A DNA stretch of 9,419 bases from Thermoplasmata archaeon (GTDB taxonomy: Archaea; Thermoplasmatota; Thermoplasmata; Thermoplasmatales; Thermoplasmataceae): contig JAKAYH010000062.1 in NCBI GenBank assembly GCA_021826835.1, positions 1-9,419 of the forward strand, in the 5' to 3' direction. The notes under the pieces were generated by a model, which saw only the letters and a program-made list of their open reading frames with translations, had not been told where the DNA came from and did no database searches. The translations under genes and the position numbers were made by a program. This document shows, piece by piece, positions 1 through 6,405 of this stretch; within the stretch, counting starts at the first letter, position 1, and every line of letters begins with the position of its first letter.

Positions 1-942
1 AAACTACTGGATTCCAGAGACTCAGAAAAAGCAATTCAGATTATGAAGAACATTCTGAAAAATGCTCCAAATGACATAGAAAATGCAATCATGCTATGTG
101 AAACTTTGGCTAAACTTGCGAGAGAAGAAGAAGCAAATGCTATACTGAAAAGGCTCCTTAAGGAAAATTTCAAGGCCGAGGATTTGAAACAGCTATTCAC
201 CGTCTTCGCTGAGATAAATTTCAATGCCAGAATGTTTGATGTTGTTATGAAGGGTTTTGATGACTATCCCATGCTAATAAACAAGGATTCAATAAATTAC
301 ATCGTTCGATCTATGATAGAACTCGAATTTTATGATCGGGCTGAGAAATTAATATCCAAACTTCATAATAAACTGATTCCTCAGGATCGCTTTGACGAAT
401 ATGAGGAACTACTAAGGAAAAAGGAAGAGTTTGCAGAAGTTCTTTATTTTGCAGTGAGGATAATGAAGCTTGAATTCAAGGCCGGAAGAAAGTTAGATCA
501 AAGAGAAGCCATAATAAAGGCTGAAATACCAGTGGAAATTGCCAATGAAGTTTTTCAGTTTTTCAAGGAAATGGATGAGGATGTTAAATTGCCTGCAGAA
601 GCATACGATGCTCTTGGAAAGGAAACGCTAAAACTGATTAGAAAGAAGACACACGTAAGAAGTATCAACGAGGTCACAATATCAGTTCTTTTCAATATGA
701 TGCAAAGGAAAGACCCCTTAGTCGCCAAGAACCTTTATATTTACATAAGAAGAATGCTTAAGGAAAAAAGGATGGCAAAAATTGATGATGAGGATTTAAA
801 CAGAATGTTGAGGATAGCTATGAAGGAAAATTTAATGCCAGATCCTTTAAATATAATAGCAAGGTTTGACATAGGCCTCAATAGATCCTTGGATCTCCTT
901 GCACTTATGGATTATGTGTCAAAAATGAATCCATGGAGATAA
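1..942 (+). CDS. Alpha-helical TPR-like repeat protein, 5' end outside window
   Basis: The reading frame is open from base 1, so the ATG at 43 is probably internal; 313 C-terminal residues are visible and the true start lies upstream. The sequence is almost wholly helical and charged (many K, E, R, D), with no signal peptide or membrane segment, so it is probably cytosolic. The first ~110 residues show the rhythm of TPR/SEL-like paired helices (units such as EKAIQIMKNILKNAP and EEEANAILKRLLKEN, with Ala at helix contacts and Pro or acidic residues at turns). Later units are more degenerate. Such scaffolds usually mediate protein-protein contacts; no catalytic motif is visible. Its stop sits 2 nt before the membrane-protease ATG at 945, so the two are probably co-transcribed. 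I recognise the fold type only; the specific function is unknown. Confidence 0.75.
   Translation, partial: KLLDSRDSEKAIQIMKNILKNAPNDIENAIMLCETLAKLAREEEANAILKRLLKENFKAEDLKQLFTVFAEINFNARMFDVVMKGFDDYPMLINKDSINYIVRSMIELEFYDRAEKLISKLHNKLIPQDRFDEYEELLRKKEEFAEVLYFAVRIMKLEFKAGRKLDQREAIIKAEIPVEIANEVFQFFKEMDEDVKLPAEAYDALGKETLKLIRKKTHVRSINEVTISVLFNMMQRKDPLVAKNLYIYIRRMLKEKRMAKIDDEDLNRMLRIAMKENLMPDPLNIIARFDIGLNRSLDLLALMDYVSKMNPWR
935..938 (+). promoter_or_regulatory. Shine-Dalgarno site for the M50 gene
   Basis: GGAG lies 6 nt before the ATG at 945, inside the last codons of the upstream gene. The alternative in-frame ATG at 933 has no such site, so 945 is preferred as the start. Confidence 0.5.
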
Positions 943-944
943 TT

Positions 945-1553
945 ATGTTCAGAGACGCAATTTTTAGTAAAAATGAGTTTGTCGACATTATAACTGCAGT
1001 AATAGTCTTAGGAAGTGCGTTTACCATAGCCCTGACGGCAGATTTTAACGTTGCAGTGAATAGTTACTTTACTCTTTATTATTTAGTTCCAATTGGTTTT
1101 CTTGGTGCAATAACTGCATTTCTTATGCACGAATTGGCCCATAGACAGGTGGCCATAAGATATGGGGGTGCTGCGCATTTCAGGCTTTGGCCACTGGGAT
1201 TACTTCTTTCCCTTATTACCAGCCCTTTCGGTTTCCTCTTTGCAGCTCCAGGAGCCGTTCAGATATATGCAATAGACAAACCTCAGCATATTGGTATTGT
1301 TGCTTTGGCAGGCCCTGCTACTAACCTAATCCTTGGAATATTATTCATGGCGTCATCCTCTGTTCTTACAGGTTACGCCCATGGTATAACCCTTTACGTT
1401 GGTGAGATAAATGCAATAATGTGCCTGTTCAACTTAATTCCAATTCCTCCTCTTGATGGATACAAGGTTCTTAGATGGGATTTTAGACCATACATAATTA
1501 TAATTTCACTTGCAATATTAACTGAAATATACGTTGTAAGAGGATTAATTTAA
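945..1553 (+). CDS. Site-2-protease-like (M50 family) integral membrane metalloprotease
   Basis: A compact 202-residue membrane protein with about six hydrophobic segments (near residues 14-32, 46-62, 82-103, 117-140, 153-168 and 183-199). The zinc-protease signature HELAH is at residues 62-66, at the end of the second segment. A GPATN motif (123-127) and the late NLIPIPPLDG motif (163-172, with D171 as the expected third metal ligand) complete the M50 pattern, so the active site looks intact. Members of this family cleave membrane-anchored substrates inside the bilayer, often releasing regulators. No PDZ, CBS or long soluble domain is present, so this is a minimal core. An ATG at 933 would add four residues and overlap the upstream gene by 10 nt, but the GGAG site favours 945. 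Substrate unknown; close coupling to the TPR-like gene suggests a functional partner. Confidence 0.85.
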   Translation: MFRDAIFSKNEFVDIITAVIVLGSAFTIALTADFNVAVNSYFTLYYLVPIGFLGAITAFLMHELAHRQVAIRYGGAAHFRLWPLGLLLSLITSPFGFLFAAPGAVQIYAIDKPQHIGIVALAGPATNLILGILFMASSSVLTGYAHGITLYVGEINAIMCLFNLIPIPPLDGYKVLRWDFRPYIIIISLAILTEIYVVRGLI

Positions 1554-1555
1554 TC

Positions 1556-1565
1556 AAAATAAAAA
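1556..1565 (-). terminator. Oligo-T terminator after argF
   Basis: Read on the - strand this is TTTTTATTTT, beginning 17 nt after the argF stop. It shares the AT-rich convergent junction with the opposing terminator, so the 28-nt gap can stop transcription from both sides. Confidence 0.5.
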
Positions 1566-1573
1566 TTTTTTTT
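1566..1573 (+). terminator. Oligo-T terminator after the M50 gene
   Basis: Eight consecutive T residues begin 13 nt after the M50 stop codon, preceded by AAAAA. Archaeal RNA polymerase commonly terminates at such T tracts without needing a strong hairpin. It lies at the convergent junction with argF. Confidence 0.55.
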
Positions 1574-1581
1574 ATTGAGTA

Positions 1582-2493
1582 TCAGGACATCAGTGTAATG
1601 AATGCCGCTTTTGCACTGTGCAATCTATTTTCAGCTTCCTGGAATATAACACTGTTGATGCTATCTGCAACCTCATCTGTGACTTCCAATCCCCTATGTG
1701 CAGGAAGGCAATGCATAAAGATGTAATCTTTTTTTGCCTCTGAAACAAGGTCCGCATTTACCTGAAAAGGTTTAAAGGCCTTCTCCTTAATTTCTTTTTG
1801 CTTCTCTTCACCCATGGAAATCCAAACGTCTGTATATACAACATCTGCATCTGCAACCGCTTCCTTAGGATTCGTTGTAGTTGTTATCTTAGCTCCTGTT
1901 GATTTTGCAATCTCCCTTGCTTTTGCAATGAACTTTTCATTGGGTTTGTATTGTTCAGGGGTACCTATGGACATGTCCATTCCTAAAAGGGCGCAACCAA
2001 GAACGAGTGAATTTACCATGTTGTTTCCATCGCCTACATATGAAAATTTGAGATTACTGGTTCTGCCTTTCTTCTCTGCAATGGTCATATAGTCCGCCAG
2101 CACTTGAAGGGGATGTTCCACATCGTCCAGTGCATTTATAACCGGAATGGAGGAGTTTTTTGCAAGTTTCAACACGTTTTCATGGCTGAAAGCCCTGTAG
2201 GTAATTGCATCAAGGAATCCTGAGAGAACGTGAGCTGTATCCTCCACAGTTTCTCCTCGTCCCATCTGCATATCATTTGGATTGAGGTAAATCCCATGTC
2301 CTCCTAGTTGTGTGATTGCAGTTTCGAGAGAGATTCTTGTCCTTGTGCTTGGTTTTTCAAAGATCATTCCAACAGTTCTACCATCAAGTTCTGATCTCTT
2401 TGAGTAGCGGTCCCTCTTTAGTCTTAGGGCAAGTGAAATAACATCTTCAATATCCTTTTCCATATCTAGAATTGATACGAGATCTCTCTTCAT
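1582..2493 (-). CDS. argF: Ornithine carbamoyltransferase
   Basis: Catalyses carbamoyl phosphate + L-ornithine to citrulline + phosphate, in the cytosol. At 303 residues it has normal family length. The carbamoyl-phosphate loop STRTR is at residues 49-53, HPLQ at 127-130, the ornithine-side DGNNMVNS at 155-162, and HCLPAHRG at 261-268 with the catalytic Cys. These features distinguish it from aspartate carbamoyltransferase. Start: GTG at 2502, ATG at 2499 and ATG at 2493 are all in frame. The last is chosen because GGAG (2502-2505) lies 8 nt upstream and MKRDLVSILDM fits the usual N-terminus. With this start it follows the sucD stop by 5 nt and is evidently the last gene of the sucC-sucD-argF operon. 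No arginine deiminase, carbamate kinase or other arg gene is in the window, so anabolic (argF) and catabolic (arcB) roles cannot be separated by context. Confidence 0.95.
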   Translation of the reverse strand: MKRDLVSILDMEKDIEDVISLALRLKRDRYSKRSELDGRTVGMIFEKPSTRTRISLETAITQLGGHGIYLNPNDMQMGRGETVEDTAHVLSGFLDAITYRAFSHENVLKLAKNSSIPVINALDDVEHPLQVLADYMTIAEKKGRTSNLKFSYVGDGNNMVNSLVLGCALLGMDMSIGTPEQYKPNEKFIAKAREIAKSTGAKITTTTNPKEAVADADVVYTDVWISMGEEKQKEIKEKAFKPFQVNADLVSEAKKDYIFMHCLPAHRGLEVTDEVADSINSVIFQEAENRLHSAKAAFITLMS

Positions 2494-2498
2494 AGTCA

Positions 2499-3356
2499 TC
2501 ACTCCAAAAGTGATGGGATATCAACAGGATATTCTGCTACTTTTACTCCAGCTTCTCCAAATGCCTTTATTTTTGATTCAGCCGTTCCAACACCCTTTTC
2601 GATGATTGCCCCTGCGTGACCCATCCTTTTTCCCTGAGGTGCACTTCGTCCTGTTATATATGCAACAACTTTCTTGGAAATGTTTTCCTTGATGTATCTG
2701 GCAGCAATCTCTTCATTGCTTCCTCCGATTTCTCCAACCAGAACTATTTCCTCTGTTTCATCATCCTTTTCGAATTCCTTGAGGACATCTATGTAATTCA
2801 TTCCCACGACAGGATCTCCGCCCAGTCCAATAACTGTACTTTCTCCCATTCCTGCCTCGGTTATGGCATTGACAATTTCATAGGTAAGGGTTCCGCTTCT
2901 TGAAGCCACTGCTATTTTTCCCTTTTTGAAAATCTTATTTGGCATAATACCTATTTTACACTTACCTACTGCGGTGATGCCTGGGCCGTTTGGTCCCAGA
3001 ACTATTGAACCCATCCTTCTTGCATTGTGCACTATTTCCATGGAATCGTGGAAAGGCACATGTTCTGTCAGTATGTATATGATTTTAATGCCAGAATATA
3101 TGGCTTCCATGGCTGCATCCTTAACGTAAGGCGCCGCAACACTTATCATGGTTGCATCTGGTTTTAGATGGATTGTCTCGCTTACATTGTCAAAAATTGG
3201 AATTTTATCCATGAATTTAGTTCCACCCTTTCCAGGAGATGTTCCTGCCACTATTTTTGTGCCGAACTTTAGCATTTCACCGGCATGGAATGAGCCTTGG
3301 TGACCTGTGATTCCCTGAACTATTACCTTTGTTTTTTCATCTACAAATGAACTCAT
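2499..3356 (-). CDS. sucD: Succinyl-CoA synthetase (ADP/GDP-forming), alpha subunit
   Basis: With SucC it interconverts succinyl-CoA + NDP + Pi and succinate + CoA + NTP, the substrate-level phosphorylation step of the citric acid cycle. The 285-residue protein opens with a CoA-binding Rossmann domain (GITGHQGSFH at 15-24, SRSGTLTYE at 152-160) and ends with the ligase domain. The phosphorylated histidine is H247 in MGHAGAII (245-252), so the subunit looks catalytically intact. The GPNGPGI segment (121-127) has Gly where many bacterial homologues have Cys. Start: the frame can reach a TTG at 3374 inside sucC, but the ATG at 3356 has an excellent AGGAGGT site 7 nt upstream and sits 1 nt after the sucC TAA, so it is clearly preferred. 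The acceptor nucleotide cannot be read from sequence. Confidence 0.96.
   Translation of the reverse strand: MSSFVDEKTKVIVQGITGHQGSFHAGEMLKFGTKIVAGTSPGKGGTKFMDKIPIFDNVSETIHLKPDATMISVAAPYVKDAAMEAIYSGIKIIYILTEHVPFHDSMEIVHNARRMGSIVLGPNGPGITAVGKCKIGIMPNKIFKKGKIAVASRSGTLTYEIVNAITEAGMGESTVIGLGGDPVVGMNYIDVLKEFEKDDETEEIVLVGEIGGSNEEIAARYIKENISKKVVAYITGRSAPQGKRMGHAGAIIEKGVGTAESKIKAFGEAGVKVAEYPVDIPSLLE
2502..2505 (-). promoter_or_regulatory. Shine-Dalgarno site deciding the argF start
   Basis: On the - strand GGAG overlaps the end of sucD and lies 8 nt before the ATG at 2493. It is too close (2 nt) to the ATG at 2499 and overlaps the GTG at 2502, which disfavours both. Confidence 0.5.
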
Positions 3357-3357
3357 T

Positions 3358-4464
3358 TTAATTACCTCCTGCAATTTTTACAACTCTCTCAATCGCACTC
3401 ATCATCCCCGGGAATGCCTCTATTCCTGCGTCTGAAAGAATCTTTCTTCCCTCATCTTCCTTTACTCCGCTAAGTCTTACAACGATTTGCTGTGCAATTT
3501 TATACCTTCTCTTTGCCTCAACTATTCCAGTTGCAACTGTGTCGCATTTTGTGACTCCTCCGAAAATGTTTACCAGAATTGCCTTTGGATTTGCTTTGAG
3601 CACAAACTCAAATGCCTTTGCAACAATTTCAACATTGTCGGTTCCACCCAGATCAAGGAAATTTCTTGGATATCCCTTGTGAAGTGTAAGTGCATCCAGT
3701 GTGGCCATTGTTAAACCTGCTCCGTTGGCTATGACTCCTATGTTTCCATTCAGTTCGATGAATGAATAACCAGCTGCGTTAGCTTCAAGCTCTAGCGGGG
3801 TTTTTTCAGGATCAACAACATTGAATTCCTTGTGTCTGAAAATCGAATCGCTGTCAATTATAACCTTTGCATCTGCAGCTATTACCTTACCATCCCCTGT
3901 AATTACAAGTGGATTAATCTCAACCAACTCACAGTCTTTTTCTTCGAATATTTGATATAGTTTTCTTAGAATTCCCGCAAACTGTTTCCCTACTTCCGGA
4001 CTTAATCCCATAAATTTAATTGCTTCTCTTGACATAAAATCAGAATATCCAAGTATTGGATCAACTGTCTTTATGAAGATATTCTCTCTTGGCAGGGTTT
4101 CTATTTCAACCCCTCCCTGAGAGGTTGCCATAATAATAGGACTTCTTGATGTTCTGTCAAGTGTTACGCTAACATAGAGCTCTTTCTTAATATCGATCAT
4201 TTCCTCTATGAGCACTTTGGATACAGTATAGTCCCTTATCTTTGATCCCAGTAGTTCCGAAACCCCCTTTTTCAGGTCTGCTTCAGTTTTGGCGAATTTA
4301 ATACCGCCCGACTTTCCTCTTCCGCCCAGCAAAATCTGGGATTTTATAACAACTGGCTTTGTAAAAGCCTTCACATCACTTAAGTTTTCAACAACATAGC
4401 CTTCGGGTACCGGTACTCCATATTCTCTGAAAATGGATTTCCCCATATATTCATAGAGATTCAA
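3358..4464 (-). CDS. sucC: Succinyl-CoA synthetase (ADP/GDP-forming), beta subunit, TTG start
   Basis: Partner of SucD; carries the nucleotide- and succinate-binding parts of the enzyme. The ATP-grasp domain covers roughly residues 1-220 with the glycine-rich loop LLGGRGKSGG (45-54) and the metal-site segment EINPL (182-186). The C-terminal ligase domain has ANGAGL (246-251), FLDLGG (269-274) and VNIFGGVTKCD (298-308). The 368-residue length is slightly short of the ~385-390 of bacterial SucC but has no evident internal loss. The start is TTG: an in-frame stop at 4483-4485 rules out any earlier start, and translation from TTG gives MNLYEYMGKSIFREYGVPVP, which matches the conserved N-terminus of the family. 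The first in-frame ATG (4446) would remove conserved residues. It is the first gene of the sucC-sucD-argF unit. Confidence 0.95.
   Translation of the reverse strand: MNLYEYMGKSIFREYGVPVPEGYVVENLSDVKAFTKPVVIKSQILLGGRGKSGGIKFAKTEADLKKGVSELLGSKIRDYTVSKVLIEEMIDIKKELYVSVTLDRTSRSPIIMATSQGGVEIETLPRENIFIKTVDPILGYSDFMSREAIKFMGLSPEVGKQFAGILRKLYQIFEEKDCELVEINPLVITGDGKVIAADAKVIIDSDSIFRHKEFNVVDPEKTPLELEANAAGYSFIELNGNIGVIANGAGLTMATLDALTLHKGYPRNFLDLGGTDNVEIVAKAFEFVLKANPKAILVNIFGGVTKCDTVATGIVEAKRRYKIAQQIVVRLSGVKEDEGRKILSDAGIEAFPGMMSAIERVVKIAGGN
3364..3370 (-). promoter_or_regulatory. Strong Shine-Dalgarno site for sucD
   Basis: AGGAGGT on the - strand is embedded in the last sucC codons, 7 nt before the sucD ATG. 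It fixes the start at 3356 and suggests SucD translation is set independently of sucC re-initiation, useful for a 1:1 complex. Confidence 0.75.
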
Positions 4465-4467
4465 ATA

Positions 4468-4473
4468 ATCACC
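4468..4473 (-). promoter_or_regulatory. Shine-Dalgarno site for the TTG start of sucC
   Basis: GGTGAT on the - strand matches the 16S 3'-end complement and is 3 nt from the TTG, an acceptable spacing for this downstream part of the anti-SD pairing. Confidence 0.5.
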
Positions 4474-4478
4474 GGAGG

Positions 4479-4489
4479 GAAATCATTTC
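4479..4489. repeat. 11-bp perfect inverted repeat upstream of sucC
   Basis: GAAAT-C-ATTTC, a palindrome with 5-bp arms, lies between the candidate TATA box and the ribosome site of sucC. The position would suit an operator, but arms this short occur often by chance. Confidence 0.3.
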
Positions 4490-4492
4490 AAC

Positions 4493-4500
4493 ATAAATAA
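4493..4500 (-). promoter_or_regulatory. Possible TATA box for the sucCD-argF operon
   Basis: TTATTTAT on the - strand is centred about 32 nt upstream of the sucC TTG, downstream of the thermosome T tract. It predicts a very short leader starting near the GGTGAT site. AAAATATT near 4529-4537 is an alternative giving a ~40-nt leader. No clear BRE distinguishes them. Confidence 0.35.
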
Positions 4501-4510
4501 GATTAATTGG

Positions 4511-4518
4511 AAAAAAAA
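4511..4518 (-). terminator. Oligo-T terminator after the thermosome gene
   Basis: Eight T residues on the - strand lie 40 nt after the thermosome stop, before the sucC promoter region. This separates the highly expressed chaperonin gene from the sucCD-argF operon. Confidence 0.55.
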
Positions 4519-4558
4519 TAGGGAGAAGAATATTTTAGACTAAATTTGTGTTGCTTTT

Positions 4559-6205
4559 TCAGTATGGTGGCATTCCGCCCATACCGCCCATGCCTCCCAT
4601 ACCGCCCATGCCGCCTCCCTGGCCGCCTGGACCGCTCTTCTTGGAGGCGATTACATCGTCAATTCTCAGGATCATGGTAGCAACTTCAACAGCGCTTTCA
4701 AGAGCGTTTCTCTTTACTCTCAGAGGGTCATAGACTCCTTTTGCCTTCATATCTCCAATCTTGTTTGTGGTGAAATCTATCCCGAAATCTATCTTGCCGT
4801 GTTCGTGTTCTGCCTTTAGGTTTATGAGTGTGTTTATTGGATCCATACCGGCATTTTCTGCAAGTGTTCTTGGGATTACTTCGAGAGCTTTTGCAAATGC
4901 TTCTATGGCCAACTGCTCTCTGCCCCCTACTGACGCAGCATAGTTTCTCGTCCTCAGGACAAGTTCAGCTTCTATTGCGCCTCCTCCTGGTAAGGTTCTC
5001 CCATCTTCCTTGGTAATGGCAACTACGCGAATTGCATCATTCAATGATCTTTCAATTTCAGAAACCACATGTTCAGTTCCACCTCTGATAAGTATGCTAA
5101 CTGCCTTGGGGTTTGCGCATCCAGTAATGAATGTCATCCTGTCATCGCTGATCTTTTTCTCCTCGACTTTTTCGGCTTTGCCAAGCATTGATTCTGTCAG
5201 ATCATCGAGGTTAGTAACTATCTTTGCACCTGTAGCTTTAGCTAATTTTTCCATATCGCTCTTCTTTACTCTTCTTACTGCATAAATTCCATCTTTTGCA
5301 AGATAGTGCTGAGCGAGATCGTCTATCCCTTTCTGACATAGGACTACTGTGGCCTTGCTGGCCTTTATCTTTTCCACCATGTGCTTGAATGTATCAGATT
5401 CCTGATTCAGGAAGTCCTGTATTCTTGATGGATCCGTTATCTGAACCTTTGCCTCTATTTCTGTCTTTTTTATTTCAAGAGCGCAATCTATGAGGGCTAT
5501 TTTTGCATCTTTTACAATCGAAGGCATTTTTGAGTGAACTTTTTCCTTGTCTATAACGAGTCCGCTTATGAATTGTGTATCGTTTACACTTCCGCCTGAC
5601 TTTTTATCAACCTTTATGTTAGCTGTATCTACTTTTATCTTTCCACCTTTTTCCTCAGAAACAGCATTAACTGCCTTTACAACTAGATCACTCAATATAT
5701 CTGATTTTAAACCTATGTTCTTTCCAGAAAGTGCAGTTTCTGAAATCTGCTTTAATATCTTATCATCAAGAGATTTTGTTGCTATGGCTTCAAGATTCTT
5801 TTTAACCTCATTCACAGCCAATCTGTAACCATTTGCAATAACAGTTGGGTGAACACCCTGACTAAGGAGCTCTTCAGCCTGTTTAAGAAATTCACCAGCA
5901 AGTATAACTGCCGTTGTTGTTCCATCTCCAACAGCTGAATCCTGTGCTCTGGCAACCTCTACAATCATTTTAGCAGTTGGGTGATCCACATCCATTTCCT
6001 TGAGAATTGTGGCGCCATCGTTTGATATGATTATATCCCCAATTGAATCAACCAGCATCTTGTCCATTCCCTTAGGACCTAATGTAGTTCTAACTGCATC
6101 GGCAATTGCCTTTGCGGCTTCTATGTTTGCTTTCTGAGCATTCTTTCCCTGTTCCCTGTTTGTCCCTTCTTTTAGCACGAATATTGGCATATTTCCTGTT
6201 AACAT
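4559..6205 (-). CDS. thsA: Thermosome (group II chaperonin) subunit, alpha-type
   Basis: A subunit of the double-ring, ATP-driven archaeal chaperonin that folds cytosolic proteins without a GroES-type lid. The 548 residues cover the whole Cpn60/TCP-1 fold: equatorial nucleotide-site motifs [11 protein letters not shown] (41-51), NDGATIL (62-68) and GDGTTTA (93-99); intermediate and apical domains including the built-in lid; then LPGGGA (405-410), preceded by the catalytic Asp390 in LNDAIRVV. All catalytic positions look intact. It ends in five GGM repeats and PPY, a flexible tail that projects into the cavity. From recall, the sequence closely resembles the Thermoplasma alpha subunit, which forms mixed rings with a beta subunit; no beta gene is in the window. 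Start: the ATG at 6205 has GAGGTG 8 nt upstream; the internal ATG at 6190 has only a weak site. It is probably transcribed alone from its own promoter. Confidence 0.97.
   Translation of the reverse strand: MLTGNMPIFVLKEGTNREQGKNAQKANIEAAKAIADAVRTTLGPKGMDKMLVDSIGDIIISNDGATILKEMDVDHPTAKMIVEVARAQDSAVGDGTTTAVILAGEFLKQAEELLSQGVHPTVIANGYRLAVNEVKKNLEAIATKSLDDKILKQISETALSGKNIGLKSDILSDLVVKAVNAVSEEKGGKIKVDTANIKVDKKSGGSVNDTQFISGLVIDKEKVHSKMPSIVKDAKIALIDCALEIKKTEIEAKVQITDPSRIQDFLNQESDTFKHMVEKIKASKATVVLCQKGIDDLAQHYLAKDGIYAVRRVKKSDMEKLAKATGAKIVTNLDDLTESMLGKAEKVEEKKISDDRMTFITGCANPKAVSILIRGGTEHVVSEIERSLNDAIRVVAITKEDGRTLPGGGAIEAELVLRTRNYAASVGGREQLAIEAFAKALEVIPRTLAENAGMDPINTLINLKAEHEHGKIDFGIDFTTNKIGDMKAKGVYDPLRVKRNALESAVEVATMILRIDDVIASKKSGPGGQGGGMGGMGGMGGMGGMPPY
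4571..4615 (-). repeat. Five 9-bp tandem units coding GGM repeats
   Basis: Five consecutive Gly-Gly-Met codon triplets (residues 531-545 of the thermosome) form a 45-bp tandem repeat with near-identical units differing mainly at Gly third positions. Such C-terminal GGM tails occur in many chaperonins. Unit number could change by replication slippage. Confidence 0.85.
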
Positions 6206-6213
6206 TATTTGTA

Positions 6214-6219
6214 CACCTC
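6214..6219 (-). promoter_or_regulatory. Shine-Dalgarno site for the thermosome gene
   Basis: GAGGTG on the - strand is 8 nt before the ATG at 6205 and decides this start over the ATG at 6190. Confidence 0.6.
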
Positions 6220-6243
6220 TATTGGTGGATAAATTTGTTCTTC

Positions 6244-6258
6244 AATATAAACTTTTTT
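6244..6258 (-). promoter_or_regulatory. BRE/TATA promoter of the thermosome gene
   Basis: On the - strand the sequence AAAAAAG-TTTATATT has an A-rich BRE-like element directly followed by a good archaeal TATA box, centred about 43 nt before the ATG. Transcription should start near 6222, giving a leader of roughly 15-20 nt that just includes the GAGGTG ribosome site. This is the best promoter in the window, as expected for a highly expressed chaperonin. Confidence 0.65.
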
Positions 6259-6278
6259 GATATGATTTTCAGATTAAC

Positions 6279-6289
6279 AGCCAATACTC
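6279..6289 (-). repeat. Promoter-proximal copy of an 11-nt direct repeat
   Basis: Read on the - strand: GAGTATTGGCT. It lies about 20 bp upstream of the BRE of the thermosome promoter and matches the distal copy at 6347-6357 in 10 of 11 positions. It could be an activator or regulator site; function is inferred from position only. Confidence 0.35.
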
Positions 6290-6346
6290 CCTTACATTTA
6301 TGCAATTTTGATTGTAAAGAGTTTGACTCCATAATAAATGTACTTT

Positions 6347-6357
6347 AGCCAATCCTC
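6347..6357 (-). repeat. Distal copy of the 11-nt direct repeat
   Basis: Read on the - strand: GAGGATTGGCT. It is 68 bp from the proximal copy (start to start), in the 200-nt gap between the ThyX-like stop and the thermosome ATG. Nothing else in this gap looks like a gene or structured RNA. Confidence 0.3.
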
Positions 6358-6405
6358 ATATGGTTTTTTTTCAATTAAATTCAAGTTCTTTTTTGAAATA
6401 CAATA

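Noticed and set aside
43..45. ATG at 43 as the start of the TPR-like gene
   Set aside because: The frame is open to base 1 and the preceding residues continue the same helical repeat pattern; no ribosome site precedes it.
1814..2092. Open frame of 92 codons on the + strand opposite argF
   Set aside because: It is antisense to a clear ornithine carbamoyltransferase, has no ribosome site, and its composition follows from the codon pattern of the real gene.
3357..3374. Upstream TTG start for sucD
   Set aside because: It would overlap sucC by 17 nt, and the added codons are the ribosome site itself. The ATG at 3356 has ideal AGGAGGT spacing and fits the family N-terminus.
4548..4733. Pro-rich + strand open frame (repeated PPIPPMPP)
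   Set aside because: It is the antisense reading of the thermosome GGM tail, not a gene.
6106..6348. Open frame of 80 codons on the + strand across the thermosome 5' end and upstream gap
   Set aside because: It overlaps the thermosome coding start and promoter, has no recognisable domain or ribosome site, and looks like chance in AT-rich sequence.
6379..6400. Hairpin terminator after the ThyX-like gene
   Set aside because: TTCAA/TTGAA arms exist near the stop, but the stem is only 5 bp, and the adjacent - strand sequence has no T run, so termination here cannot be supported.
6206..6405. C/D-box small RNA in the gap upstream of the thermosome
   Set aside because: An ATGAGGA (imperfect C box) and a CTGA occur on the - strand, but they are too far apart (~80-100 nt) and no inner D'/C' boxes or terminal stem is visible.
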